Assembly: GCA_001465935.1 (NCBI GenBank)
Contig: LNKV01000068.1
Coordinates: 1 to 64,000, forward strand
Source of the DNA: Clarireedia homoeocarpa
Taxonomy: Eukaryota; Ascomycota; Leotiomycetes; Helotiales; Rutstroemiaceae
Direction of reading: 5' to 3'
Length of the DNA: 64,000 bases
Position 1 is the first letter of the stretch; every line of letters starts with the position of its first letter. Both the position numbers and the translations under genes were made by a program. Shown piece by piece: positions 22,825 through 34,633 of this stretch. The notes beneath the pieces were generated by a model. That model was not told where the DNA came from. It ran no database searches and worked only from the letters and a program-made list of their open reading frames with translations.

Positions 22825-23273
22825 AAAGATGAATTGAGACGACGAGAAATTGTCATCAAACCCGCACGTCGCCGAACTTCTGCAGTCAGAGCTTGCTGTC
22901 CGTACTGTGTTCCTTGATTTCAGACCTCTCACCTCGCACAGACGGAGTCTACATTAGTTTATCGAATGCGAACTCCTGCACTTATGCCCAGTGAGTTTAG
23001 ATCTATTATGCAGATGCATTAAAACCCTATCTAAATGGCTACACAGTTCCGCAGCACCACCAACGTCAGAGACTCAAACTACCCCTCTTTAACCCCCCAC
23101 AAACCTTGGCCGCAAGTTCAAATGAGCCAATCACACCAACTCCGTTGATATCCCTCGGTAGTTCCACATGTCGCATTACATAGTACTTCCCCGAATCACC
23201 CGCTGAAATTTGCAAAAAGTTTCATCGTCGCGCACGTACATTAGAGTTATTATCAAAAAGTCTCACAAAAAAC
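22825..23273. promoter_or_regulatory. Shared divergent promoter of lactonase and alcohol dehydrogenase
   Basis: 449 bp separates the two start codons, so regulatory sites for both genes must lie here or overlap the genes. I see no unambiguous TATA box or named operator. Joint induction is a reasonable inference from the layout. Confidence 0.5.
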
Positions 23274-24487
23274 ATGTCGAAAGATACCATGAAAGCTGTT
23301 GTCTTCCACGGCAAACTGGACGTTAGGGTAGAGGACCGGCCGATTCCGAAGATCGTCGACCAAACCGATATCATTGTCAAGGTCCGATACTCGGCATTAT
23401 GTGGAAGGTACGTCGCGACTCATTACGTACGGATTGATTGAATTTCGACTGACATTTTCCAGCGAACTTCATGTATTCCGCGGTCATCAACCGTCGAAGA
23501 CGGGCTTCATCATGGGCCATGAAACCACGGGGGAAATCGTAGAGCTAGGATCCGAGGTTAAGAACCACCAAAAGGGTGACCGTGTTGTAATGCCTTTTAC
23601 AGCTTCTTGTGGTGAATGTTTCTATTGCAAGAGAGGCTATTCATCACGATGTGAAAAGTGTCTACTTTTCGGCTGTGCCTTACTCGATGGCGGCCAGGCC
23701 GAGTACATGCGAGTACCCCTGGCGGATTCCACAGCCGTGAAAGCACCCGAGGAAATCGACGAGAAGAAATTGGTATTGATGGCAGATATCTTTCCGACGG
23801 GATATTTTGCGGCGAAGAATGCTTTTGAGGGATTCTCTGAGTCAACAATAAGTGAGAGTGTGGTTGTGTTGATTGGATGTGGACCGGTAGGACTTTGTGC
23901 ATTGATTAACGCGCTGGAGTATAAACCGAAAGCTGTCATTGCGATTGATCGTGTTGAGGATCGGTTGGAGTTGGCGAAGAAGTTGGGAGCGGAAACGTGG
24001 AATGACCAGAAGGATAGGGAGGGGTTGACAAAGAGAGTGAAGGAATTGACGAATGGCAGAGGAGCGGATTGTATAATTGAGGGTGTTGGCCATGCTGATG
24101 CTTTGAGGACTGGTTTTGATTTGTTGAGACCTTTTGGAAATATTTCCAGTTTTGGTAGGTGTTTCGAATTTGGGACAGGATTGCGACTAATGAAATGTAG
24201 GCGTGCATCAGGATGAGATACCATGGACTGGAACTGAGGGATACGGAAAGAATCTGAAGATCCAGATGGGAAGATGTCCGGTTCGCAGTGTTTTCCCTCA
24301 CGCGTTAGAGGTGTTGAAGAAAAACCAGCATAAACTTGAGTAAGTGATCTGACGTGTTTGGGGAACCTTACTGACTGTTCGTAGCTTTATGACGGACAAG
24401 ATCATGCCAATGAGTCAGGCCGTTGAAGGTTATGATATCTTCAATAAGATGCAGGTACATAAGGTGATCTTCGAGGCGGAACATTAA
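23274..24487 (+). CDS. Zinc-dependent (GroES-like) alcohol dehydrogenase (355 aa)
   Basis: Four exons (23274-23407, 23463-24154, 24201-24339, 24385-24487) give 355 residues. Catalytic-zinc residues are Cys43 in SALCGSELH and His64-Glu65 in MGHETTGE. The structural-zinc cysteines are Cys94, Cys97, Cys100 and Cys108 in CGECFYCKRGYSSRCEKC. The NAD(P)-binding site is VVVLIGCGPVGLCA followed by AIDRVEDRLELAKKLGA. No signal peptide. Family members oxidise primary or secondary alcohols, sugars or formaldehyde adducts. Next to a lactonase and an SSADH gene, the likely job is oxidation of the hydroxy acid released by lactone opening (4-hydroxybutyrate to succinic semialdehyde); this is inference from context. 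Bacterial BlcB belongs, as I recall, to a different (iron-type) alcohol dehydrogenase family, so this would be an analogous rather than orthologous step. Confidence 0.9.
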
Positions 24488-24779
24488 TGAACATACTTCG
24501 GTTGTATTTTACATTACACGGCTCAGAACGATGGATATAATTGTTTGTGCGGTGTTAGATGAAACTGATCAGCGCTTTTGTTTTATGCAATCCGTCTGTT
24601 GTTGTAAGTGCAAGGGTCTCGAATATTTGACAGAGAGACAGCAAAAATTCGAATTCATCATTTCACTACATGAAAACCTCCGGAATTCAAACCAAGTTCG
24701 TCATTCCCCGCGCAACAGCAACAATTCATCCTACTCTTCAATTTTCCGATGGGAAGTTTCCCTATTCAACAATCTCTTC

Positions 24780-25935
24780 TCACAAGCATTGTGAGTAATA
24801 AGGATTTCCAACCTGGCATGAGCCAGCTGCACAGCAAGTTGAACCTGCCCAACCTTGTCCACCGCATTGGCTGTACAATGCACCGCAACTCTAGTTTAAA
24901 TGAGTTAGTGACATTATCTCCAATCAGGCAAAATAGAGTTTGGAAGCCTTACCGCGCCGCCGCCGGGTGTAGAGCTGGGAGTAGAGCTGGAAGTGCTGGT
25001 CGGTGAAGTCACTGGGGTGGTAGTAGATCCTCCACCACCACCACCACCACTGGAGCCCCCAGCGCTTACTGTGATACTTGAAGAACCGCTGGAGTAGTAC
25101 CCTTCAGTCGCAAGAATCATATAATCCATAGTGCCAAGCTGCATCCCAAGGCTTGCCCATGCATTGAAGTGAGTTCCTGTGTTGATGCTTCCTCCGGTTC
25201 GTTTGTTTTGGCGGACGGACCAGTATTGGTAGAAAGTTGCCGTGCCGACAATTGATGGTTCGTTGACTCGTTGAGTCTGGTAGATGTTGTCTGTATGAGT
25301 GCAGATCAGAAATTGTTCTCAAGAAAATAGTTATTGTGGGTTAAGTGGTGGAGCTAAAATACTGTTCCCCACGCATTAGTGTACTTACATACTGACCCAT
25401 CGCTGGTGACACTTCCTTTGTACGTTGCACCGGTACTTGGATCGTATGTGCCGAAGTTCTCGACGATATAATATTCGATGAGAGGACTCCTGCTCCAACC
25501 ATAGAGCGAGAGATAACTGTTGCCGTTCGGGCTGTATGTTCCACTGTAGCTGACAGTCCTGTGAAAGATTATTGTGAGTGTGTGTTTCAGAGCAGAAATT
25601 ACAAGAGACCTACATGGCACTTCCAGGATTCCAACCTTTGCCACCTACGAAGTTGCCGTTACCGGACCACTGCACGCTATACGAGCCAGCGTTACCGTTG
25701 GTGTACTGAGATTAAGGGTTAGCCCACATCACAACGTTCTTAGGGGATCGGGGATACTGACGGTGACAGCAGCACCACCATCCGTCCAGAATGAATAATA
25801 AAATCCATTGTTTGTTCCGGTAGAGCTAGGAGTTCCTGAGCGAGGGTCGATCAATTCTCCAGCTTCAGGTTTTGGAAGTGCAGTGACCCCAGCGACTGCT
25901 GCGAGCCCGACAAGGATAGCTTTGAATGATCTCAT
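24780..25935 (-). CDS. Secreted GH11 endo-beta-1,4-xylanase with C-terminal CBM1 (294 aa)
   Basis: Five exons on the minus strand: 25935-25762, 25705-25614, 25558-25389, 25290-24953 and 24890-24780. Residues 1-19 are a signal peptide (MRSFKAILVGLAAVAGVTA). The GH11 jelly-roll spans ~40-220 (NGFYYSFWTDGGAAVTYTNG, QWSGNGNFVGGKGWNPGS). The nucleophile is Glu117 in SPLIEYYIVENFG and the acid/base is Glu208 in LATEGYYSSG. A Gly/Ser/Thr linker follows, and the last exon encodes a complete CBM1 cellulose-binding module (CGALYSQCGGQGWAG, then STCCAAGSCQ, ending YYSQCL). Reading through the last intron would lose the CBM1 and end in a false tail. The enzyme cuts xylan backbones outside the cell while tethered to cellulose. 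Confidence 0.95.
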
Positions 25936-28009
25936 TTTGACTGATGATTAATGGTGGATGATTAACGGTTGATGATCTGATGTTTCATCTCAGGTTCGTG
26001 TCTATCTTATTATATTTTTCCGCAGGGCAATAATCTCAATCCCGCATCTCATAGCCGTGGCAAGATAGCTGATATTACCTTACTATCTCTATAAATGAAA
26101 TTTGAGTTGTGCCTAAATTCCCAACTACCCGATATCAAGTCAGAAGAGGCGATTTCGATAGTCGCAGCACTATAGGAAAAGGATATAAATTGTTTCAATT
26201 AACGAAGCTGAAGCTTTTCTCGATCACACGTCGCCAAGCACTCCGGGGTACATGGAAATTTAATATGCACCCCGCATTTAAACGGCAAGTGGAAACACTA
26301 ACTGCCTATATGATTTGGTATGAGCCGGAATTGATATCTCGGGGAGAATTGCTGAGCGGTTATTCGCAAGTCTGGAACTTTGGATAAAAACGGATAAATG
26401 GAAAAGGGGTGATGGCTCGTTCGGCTGAGGAGGCTATTCTCCTGGGTGGGTTTATGTAGCATTCGTGAGTAGCTAAATTTTACTATTTTCAGATCATGCT
26501 GGTCAAGAATCAGTCATCTGATCTTGTTTCAGGCGAGCTCGGAGTTGGTCTTTTGCCACCAATTTCTTTTCTCGATTTCACTATCTACACATTCGTAAGT
26601 TCAGGTGGGTGAACGCCTCCATCATCAAACTGTCTTCTACCAGAGATGATGATGATTATGATACCTTCAGATGCTCCCTCAGCATTCTGGGCTTGTTCTG
26701 GTTAAGGTCATGCAAGTTCGAGCGTCCATAAGTTGAGAATAGTGTGGAAAGACAAACAACCATGGAGTCTTGTTCGAATGTCTGGCGATCAGGAGTCATA
26801 CGGAGGTACGGATGACCATGATCCTTTGTAGGAAGAACATGTAAGTCGTACACCAACGATTTTGAGTCATGAAAGACAAACTTTGCTCACATTTAGTGCT
26901 ATACTACAAGCAACATCAACGAATGTTCACCATCAGCAACAATGAATAGCGAGATACGGTCATTATAGTATAGCACTTTCGATTCATAACTTAAGTTCAG
27001 ACAACGAAGCAACCTGAAAGATGACGCTGCTGTAGAATCCTACGGCCGCCGGAATGGAACCGTTCGCTCACCAAGCATGCCTCGCGGTCTCGCAATCCAT
27101 TTCATGAACTACGTGCAGGCTTGATGTTGACAGCTGCTAATCCTGGATGCTTTCAGCTCCTTTTCGATACCATTTTTCGACCCACTCGTTGTTTCAAGGG
27201 GCTTGACACATTGTTGACCTATTGAGCCCCGTCTACGATTGTCAGCAAGCACAGCGAAGAGTAGGTTTTGCGTCTACGCAGCCCAATACAATTGTCTTTC
27301 TGCCTATCCAAGTCCTTATAATACTGGAGATATAAGCTTATACCTGACAAACCAGTGAACCTAGGGCAAAATGACGGCGAAATGATCACCCAGTGATCAC
27401 TTGTGTGTTTGCTAGGCCCGATTCTCGTAAATGAATATGGATATCGGAGATAACTGAGATTACCTGGCTGGGATAACGACTTTAGGGATGGTAATTGGGT
27501 TTCGGCATGGAGAACTTATTTGCTCGGAGAGATATAAGGCCACGCTAGTTCTAGGACTGGCGACTTCTTGATATACAACTAGGAATTATCATCAGCAACG
27601 ATATACCAAGGCAACTGATGGACCAGCACCACTAACATTCTTCAACTGATTATCTCGGAGTTTAATTTCGCAAGCATCGCAACTGCTGCAACCCAGAACT
27701 GCCGCTGCGCCAAATCAGGAATTACAACGAATCTTACATAGGGGTGTTGTTACCCCGCATTTCACATGCAGTCAATCAACCAATCCAGTTACTGGTGAAC
27801 ACACATATGCAGAGCCAAGTATTGCATATCGTTCGAGCTCACGAATAGCAATTCGCTAATGCACCTTACCAAGCATCATGTTGACTTTATCCACCCTGGA
27901 ATTCTACGACTTCGGCGATTTCTTCTTGTTAGCCATAGAATAAATACTAAGTTAATGGACCCGTCCGCAATCAACTCATTCAGTAGTTCTAATTTCTTTC
28001 TTAGTCGCG
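25936..28009. other. 2-kb intergenic region between divergent genes
   Basis: Promoters of the xylanase (left) and the permease (right). Open frames are short and mostly lack an ATG. I see no transposon remnant or RNA gene. The size leaves room for a non-coding transcript, but nothing in the sequence supports one. Confidence 0.45.
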
Positions 28010-29746
28010 ATGTCTTCTCCATCTAGGTCCCCCATCTCTCCCGTAGATGACGAGAAACTACCCAATACAACTATAGACACAGTAGATACCGAACCATCAA
28101 GAGCCAGCCCACCACTACCAATTGATCCTGCCGTCGAAAAAGCAATTCTCCGCAAACTTGATATTCATGTTGTCATTCCACTTGCGATTCTATTTCTTCT
28201 TACCTTTCTGGATCGTGTCAATATTGGAAATGCGAAGATCCAAGGAATGACCGAGGAGTTAAATATGAAAGGAAATGATTACAATGTTGCATTGTTAATA
28301 TTCTTTCCACCGTAAGACTTCCTTTACATCCGTGAATTTCATTTTAGTTAATTCAGGTCCCTAAGCTCATTGTTCCCCCCAGTTACATACTCTTCGAGCT
28401 ACCCTCCAATCTGATGCTCCGCCGACTTGCTCCCTCGACCTGGCTTACGTTCATTATGACCACATGGGGTATAATAACCGTCTGTGAAGGACTCGTACAT
28501 ACTCATGCGGCCCTCGTCGGCCTACGATTCATCCTCGGACTTTTTGAAGCAGGCTTCTCACCCGGCGCAGTCTACCTCATAAGTATGTACTACAAACGAT
28601 ACGAATTGCAATGGCGACTGAGTGTCTTTTTCTGTGCAAGTATCTTGGCCGGTGCATTCGGTGGATTGTTTGCTTATGCGCTAGCTCATATGGATGGAGT
28701 TGGTGGCTACAAGGGATGGAGATGGATCTTCATCATTGAAGGACTACTTACTATCGTAGTGGTAGTTGCACTCAAATCTTTCGGATTGATAGCAGACTGG
28801 CCCGAATCCGCAAGTTTTCTTACCCCTGATGAACGAGTCTTGGTTCTTCAACGTCTGTCGAGCGATACTGGAGTTGAGGGTGAAGAGATTGGACGACTTG
28901 ACACGCTGAATAAAAAGTCCTTCAAGAGGATTTTCGGAGATTGGAAGATATGGGTAGGAGCGGTCATGTATTTTGGGGTTGTGAATACCGGATATGCAAC
29001 TAGCTTCTTCATTCCAACTATTTTACATGAGATGGGATATACGGCGATTGCAAGTCAAGTTAAAAGTATCCCTATATTCTGCGTGGCTGCTATTTTGGTA
29101 TGCCATATGTTTCTTCTACAAAAGTTTGGAATGAAGGGATCGTACCAGATCACTAATTTTCCGTCATTCATTGTAGGCCCTCTTGACAGCCCATCTAACG
29201 GATCGTTTCCAGCACCGATTCTCATTCACCATCATCGGCATCCTCGTCGGCACGATTGGATACATCATTCTTTTATGTCAAACGAATGTTACTACGGGTG
29301 TTAAATATATGGCCTGTTTCTTCATCGTCAGTGGAGGATACATCACTCAACCCGTTACATGGGCTTGGGTTGCTAACGTACGCTCAACCCTATCCTTCTC
29401 AGTCCGCTTTCATGCCCCTCATTATAGCTAACACTTACAGAATACTTCCGGTCACTACAAACGGTCCATAGCGTCCGCCATACAGATTGGACTTGGTAGC
29501 TGCGGTGGAATAGTAGCTTCCAACATATTCATCACGAACCAGGCACCACTTTATCCTGTCGGTTACGGCACGTCTTTGGCTATGTTACTCCTGTGTGGAT
29601 GCATGTGCATAACTTTCTTCCTGGGACTGAAGAGGGAGAATAAGTTGAGGGACGCCGGTGGAAGAGATCATAGGTATATGGGAGAGGAGAAAGAAGAGCT
29701 TGGGAATATGGGCGATGATCATCCGGGGTTTAGATTTGTGCTTTAG
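28010..29746 (+). CDS. MFS permease, anion:cation symporter family (Dal5/Tna1-like), 507 aa
   Basis: Exons 28010-28311, 28383-29097, 29177-29377 and 29441-29746. An acidic cytosolic N-terminus is followed by RKLDIHVVIPLAILFLLTFL and DRVNIGNAKIQGM, the ACS-family signature of the first membrane helix. YILFELPSNLMLRR, GLRFILGLFEAGFSPGAVYL and the DWPESASFLTPDER loop are further family marks. About twelve hydrophobic helices are present, and the loop between the two halves carries SFKRIFGDWKIW. Family members take up small organic anions such as allantoate, nicotinate, pantothenate, biotin or tartrate; the substrate cannot be told from sequence. It sits apart from the lactone genes and on the far side of the xylanase, so a link is not evident. 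Confidence 0.92.
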
Positions 29747-30088
29747 GAACTTGTTGGTAGTGGAAGTGGAGTATTTTAAGACCCAGACCAAGTGGTACAA
29801 TTACCTACTAATACGTTGGATAAACGTAGAACTTGATCATCCAATTGCAATGTGGACATTGACAAGCCTGCTGATGGAATATAGATGATATAATAGTATC
29901 TATTGATGCCGTACTTGTATGTATGTCTATAAAGAAGAATAAAATCTATATATTAATAATTATCATTTACGTCAAATTTTCCCATCTCACATTTATCTGC
30001 TCCCCATGAAATCCTCATTTCATCTCGTCTCGTCTCATCTCATCGCATCCAATTACCGTTAAAAACACAAATATACAACCATCACATT
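29747..30088. other. 3' flanks of convergent genes
   Basis: AT-rich; contains CATCTCATCTCGTCTC-like short repeats around 30015-30045. No gene. Confidence 0.55.
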
Positions 30089-33000
30089 TTAGATAAGCAT
30101 GACCACCATAACCATAAACATAGATCCAAAGACTGAAGCCAAACTCCACTTCGTAGACGACGCCGCACCAGTGAACATTGCTGGCTCAGAGCTGGTAGTA
30201 GTGCTGCTTGCTTGAGAGACACCAAGAGCTGCCGAGGTGCTGCTGGGTTGAGAGGCGCTTGTAGAGAGAGATGCACCTGACAAGCTTTGACTAGCAGAGC
30301 TGCTAGATGGGTACGGTACCGAGTTCGAGGCGAAAGTACTGTAAACACTTGGTCCAACGATGGCGCTTGTACTAGCGTTGTAGCCCTGGGAGTACGCCGC
30401 AGAAACTTTGGGTAGAACAACGCTGGTAGTGTCTGGTGAAGATGATCCGGACGGGACATCAGAGGCACTCGATATGGTGATACTAGCAGGGACAGTGGCT
30501 TGAGGTACCACGGTGATGGTAGAGAGAATGACGGATGTCTGAGTAGAAGATTCCGCAGGGCTCCCACCACTGGTGGAACCTGTTACGGAGCTCGGTGCAA
30601 AAGATAATTCCTCGGCGCTGTGGCTACTGATGGCTACTCCGACCGATGACGAGCTTGGTAGTACAACCACTATCGAGCTTGTGGCAGTAGTGCTCAGGGA
30701 GACCGCACTAGAGGGAACAGTTTGTGGGGCTTGAGAAGACTCAGTCACAGGACAGACAGTCGTCGATACGATTAGAGTTTCGGTAGTCAAAAAAGTTGAT
30801 CGTGCAGAAGATGGGCAGTTCTGAAGGCCAGCCGAACAAGCGGTGACCGTTGCAGTACGCGTGCTCAATACAGTGGAAGTAGTGTATTGAATTCCCGTGC
30901 TAGATGAGGAGACTGTTTTGCCGCTGGAATCTCCAGTACTTGCGGCCGGAGTTGTGGTGGGCATTGGCTGGGTCAACACTGAAGACTCTGTAACAGGACA
31001 AACAGTGGTTGATACAACGAGTGTTTCTGTGGTCAGAAAAGTAGTCTGGGATCGGGCTGGGCAATTGCTGACACTTCGGGGACATGCGGTGACGGTAGTT
31101 GTTCGAGTAGAGAGTACTGTGGAGGTGGTGAACTGAGTTTCTGATGAAACTATAGAGCTAAGTACTTTAGTTGTCGATGTAGATTCGACTACACTTGAGA
31201 TATCTGAGCTAGCTGCTCCAGTTGACTGCGATGTAACTGCAGCAGAACTACTTCCCGGAGAAGATAACGAGATGCCTTCGGCCTGACTGGGGGCGACAGC
31301 GCTAGTTGGCTGAACAGGCGTTGTGGTAGCTGTGGCTTCACTTATTGGGCAAACAGTTGTCGAGATAACCACTGTTTCTGTGGTCAAGAAAGTAGTCTGA
31401 GATGAAGCTGGGCAGTTTGAAACACTAGATGGGCAGGCAGTAACAGTCGATGTTCGAGTGGACAACACTGTAGACGTTGTGTATTTGATGCCTGAGATGA
31501 CAACAGCGGTAGTTGGTTGAGGAACTTCAGAGACCGGGCATATCGTGGTAGTCAAAACTAATGTCTCGGTGGTCAAGAATGTGCTTTGTGATGTAGCCGG
31601 GCAGTTCGTGACGCTTGAGGCACAGCCGGTAACAGTGGCAGTGCGAGTGGTGAAGATGGTCGAAGTGGTCAATTGAGAGTCAGAAGACGATGGTTCGCTG
31701 ACGGGGGAAGAAACGACTGAAGTTGTAATCAAAGAGCTAGTCTTGACTGGAGTATTCACGACTGGGCTAGATACGTCTAGGGTAGATGTTATAATAGACG
31801 AGTTCGTGTATAGGGCTGAAGTGGTGATGCTGGTAGGAATAGGTGAACCACTAGTCGGTAATGGAGAAGTGACAAGAATCGGACTAGTCACGACAGGGCT
31901 AGTCACAACTGAAGTAGACTCAATAGTAGACGAATTCGTATAAGGAGCAGAGACAGTGATGCTAGTAGGAATAGGTGAACCACTAGTCGGTAATGGAGAA
32001 GTGACAAGAATTGGACTAGTCACGACAGGGCTAGTCACAATTGAAGTAGACTCAACAGTAGATGAATTCGTATAAGGAGCAGAGACAGTGATACTGGTAG
32101 GAATAGGTGAACCACTAGTCGGTAATGGAGAAGTGACAAGAATTGGACTAGTCACATCTGTAGTAGTAGGCATAATGATAGACGAATTTGTGTACGGAGC
32201 AGGGTCAGCGATGCTCGTAGGAATAGGTGATCCGCTAGGTGGGAGTGGAGAAGTGACAAGAATTACACTTGAAGACGTGGTCATGCTGTCGACTTCTGTG
32301 GATGAATTTGCAACGCTTGTAGGAACGACAGCCGTCGATGTATCCGGAGTTGAAGTGGTGACAATAGTCGGTGTATCTGAGGTGACCGATGAGGTGGGAG
32401 CGGTGCCCGATGTGCTATCTTCGTCACTTGAAGTACTGGTTGATTCTGGAACCGAGGTAGTGACAGATGAGCTAGATATCGAAATCGTGATAGTGCTCTC
32501 ATACACCGTAGTATAATCACTTGAAAGTGTTTGGGTCGAATACTGGGTCCCAACAGATGTGATAATGTCCACGCAGGGATCCGTCGTGTAAGCTCTAGCT
32601 GCTTGGTATGCAAGTGCAGAACCTGTTTGCAGAGCGCTGCCCGATAGGAAAGTACATACTCTTGCCGCTGTATTGTAGTTATATCCGCTGCAAATAGTTG
32701 AGTAAACACTGCAATATTGATTGCATAAACCAATCTGGGCTGCAGGAAGTACGAGTACAGTTGCACCGCCAGATAAAGATGCACCATTACAATATTGTTG
32801 ATAATATTTAGTTCCCAGGGTATACACCCCATTCTGACATTGGCCGGCAGTGAATGCACTGGGGGTGCAGGTTGTAGCGGTTTGAACAGTCGAGAAAGTG
32901 GTAGTGATGATATTAGTGTACGTGCTGGCGTAACTGGAGGTGACTGTAACGACTGATTGTCCAGCCCCGGCTCCGGCGGACGGTTCCGGTGTTGCTGTGG

Positions 33001-33778
33001 CTGTAGTTGTTGGCGCAGGCGTCACTAATAAACTGGATGGTACTGCCGAAGAAGGGTCTGCTGACGATGGAGCTGCCGAAGAAGGTTCCAATGACGATGG
33101 AGCTGCTGAGGATGGAGCTGCCGACGATGGAGCTGCCGACGATGGAGCTGCTGAAGACGGCAATAAAGACGGTACAGCTGAACTTGTGATAGTGGATTCA
33201 TATGTAGTAGTGACTGGAGTAGTAATGGTTTCGGTTGAGTACTCGTTCTCAACACTAGTGACAGTGTTTATACAAGGATCTGTACTGTATACTGACGCTG
33301 CCTGGTAACCAGAACCGAAAACCGAACCTGAACTTGCTGTTTGTATAAGTTGGCAATAGGTACTTGTGGGGTTATAAACTGCTACATTGCAGTAGGCCGA
33401 GAAATGTACGCAGTAACTGAGGCACGAATTGACATCTTTGACTCCTGGACCATTTATGCGGACACTTCCGGTGACTGCTACATTTTCACATTGCTCCTTA
33501 TAATATGTACCGCCATTCGAGTATACCGTGTTTTGGCATGCGCCGACTGGTGATACTGTGCCTGCCGTACAAGTTGTAACCGTCTGAATAGCCGTGGTGG
33601 GCGTACTCCTAACCGTGATATATGTGCTGTCATAAGTCGAAGTGACCGTTACGATCGATTGTCCAACTCCCGCGCCGGCTGAAGGGGCTGATGAAGTTAT
33701 CAACACAGAAGTCGCTATGGCGTTTGATTGTACCAAGCCGGCGAAGAGGACTAGTCCTCGGGCCAAAGATCGGCCCAT
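30089..33778 (-). CDS. Mucin-like GPI-type cell-surface protein with repeats (1229 aa)
   Basis: Single exon; I start at the ATG at 33778 because the frame further upstream begins only with TTG. Residues 1-23 resemble a signal peptide (GRSLARGLVLFAGLVQSNAI). Two related Cys-containing modules near the N-terminus (CQNTVYSNGGTYYKEQCENV and CQNGVYTLGTKYYQQYCNG, each followed by CxxYC and C-Q/T-hydrophobic patterns) resemble PAN/apple-like modules. The rest is Ser/Thr/Pro-rich: SSAAP pentapeptides, a 44-residue repeat containing SPLPTSGSPIPTSIT, and about five copies of a TVTAC-P-S-NCP...TTE-STTVCP block with paired cysteines. The C-terminus ends in a hydrophobic helix (SVFGSMFMVMVVMLI) after a small-residue stretch, as in GPI precursors. 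Likely a heavily O-glycosylated wall protein or adhesin; the ligand is unknown. Confidence 0.85.
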   Translation of the reverse strand: MGRSLARGLVLFAGLVQSNAIATSVLITSSAPSAGAGVGQSIVTVTSTYDSTYITVRSTPTTAIQTVTTCTAGTVSPVGACQNTVYSNGGTYYKEQCENVAVTGSVRINGPGVKDVNSCLSYCVHFSAYCNVAVYNPTSTYCQLIQTASSGSVFGSGYQAASVYSTDPCINTVTSVENEYSTETITTPVTTTYESTITSSAVPSLLPSSAAPSSAAPSSAAPSSAAPSSLEPSSAAPSSADPSSAVPSSLLVTPAPTTTATATPEPSAGAGAGQSVVTVTSSYASTYTNIITTTFSTVQTATTCTPSAFTAGQCQNGVYTLGTKYYQQYCNGASLSGGATVLVLPAAQIGLCNQYCSVYSTICSGYNYNTAARVCTFLSGSALQTGSALAYQAARAYTTDPCVDIITSVGTQYSTQTLSSDYTTVYESTITISISSSSVTTSVPESTSTSSDEDSTSGTAPTSSVTSDTPTIVTTSTPDTSTAVVPTSVANSSTEVDSMTTSSSVILVTSPLPPSGSPIPTSIADPAPYTNSSIIMPTTTDVTSPILVTSPLPTSGSPIPTSITVSAPYTNSSTVESTSIVTSPVVTSPILVTSPLPTSGSPIPTSITVSAPYTNSSTIESTSVVTSPVVTSPILVTSPLPTSGSPIPTSITTSALYTNSSIITSTLDVSSPVVNTPVKTSSLITTSVVSSPVSEPSSSDSQLTTSTIFTTRTATVTGCASSVTNCPATSQSTFLTTETLVLTTTICPVSEVPQPTTAVVISGIKYTTSTVLSTRTSTVTACPSSVSNCPASSQTTFLTTETVVISTTVCPISEATATTTPVQPTSAVAPSQAEGISLSSPGSSSAAVTSQSTGAASSDISSVVESTSTTKVLSSIVSSETQFTTSTVLSTRTTTVTACPRSVSNCPARSQTTFLTTETLVVSTTVCPVTESSVLTQPMPTTTPAASTGDSSGKTVSSSSTGIQYTTSTVLSTRTATVTACSAGLQNCPSSARSTFLTTETLIVSTTVCPVTESSQAPQTVPSSAVSLSTTATSSIVVVLPSSSSVGVAISSHSAEELSFAPSSVTGSTSGGSPAESSTQTSVILSTITVVPQATVPASITISSASDVPSGSSSPDTTSVVLPKVSAAYSQGYNASTSAIVGPSVYSTFASNSVPYPSSSSASQSLSGASLSTSASQPSSTSAALGVSQASSTTTSSEPAMFTGAASSTKWSLASVFGSMFMVMVVMLI
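31841..32250. repeat. 132-bp minisatellite inside the mucin-like gene
   Basis: The landmark AGGTGAACCACTAGTCGG recurs at 31841, 31973 and 32105, with a diverged copy at 32225. Spacings are 132, 132 and 120 bp, i.e. 44, 44 and 40 codons, so changes in copy number keep the frame. The central two units are nearly identical. Confidence 0.9.
33050..33175. repeat. 15-bp repeats encoding SSAAP-type pentapeptides
   Basis: Tandem GACGATGGAGCTGCC-like units (plus-strand reading) in the N-terminal third of the mucin-like gene. Several are identical. Confidence 0.9.
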
Positions 33779-34633
33779 CGTTGTGATTCTAAAATGAACG
33801 ATATGAAAAGAGAGTAAACCCACAAATAACAACAAACAAACAATTATATAACGAGAGCGAGAGAACCAAAAGAATGGACTTGATAGAGATTTTCGATTTA
33901 CAGAAAGAACATTAAATAAGGTACAGAACCAAACATATACATCCCCTTGAAAAAGATCCAGGGTCCTTAGTGTTCAGCTGATAACCTTACCTAATCTGAA
34001 TATAAACTATATACTCTAAGTCGAATTAGGAATAAAGTCAATAGCATTATGGGGCACAGCTCCTCTTGGGCTGGAAATCGCACTTCTGTGGCCGGGGTCA
34101 CCGACCTAGATATCGCAAAAAGATCTTTCTTTTGGGAAGGGTTGGAGAACGCATCCTGACGGCTGGGAACGAGAAAGCGGCTGAGGCTCCACTTGACGCG
34201 AGTTAAGATTAACATAGGTCGGTCTGGAACCGAAGAATAAATGTGACACGGCACACGTTGCTCGGACACGGACAGTGCACCGATTTCAGTGGCGAATGTA
34301 ATTGGTGAGGAAGGGAATTTTTTGGTTGTACCTGGATGATTGACATGGAGTAACTTGGGGTCAGACGGAAGATTTACTGATTGATGCTAGATAAATAACC
34401 TTTAGTTGACGTGAATGTATCCGATCTTTCCACGTGGAGAACTGACCCAGCGGTAAGTTCTTCGTTCGGCTGTTTAAGATCTGAAACATTCCTCGTACGG
34501 TGAGAACGGTGTATAGATAACTCCAATGTTCGCCTTTGAGGGCATTATCTTTGCCTCCTTATATCTAATCTTCTACGGTGTGCCCCTCATCGTTCCCGAC
34601 GAATCCCTTTTTGATGGGATCTGGTACCTCTGA

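Noticed and set aside
26109..26387. 92-codon plus-strand frame
   Set aside because: It begins with GTG, not ATG, has no splice partner and shows no family features.
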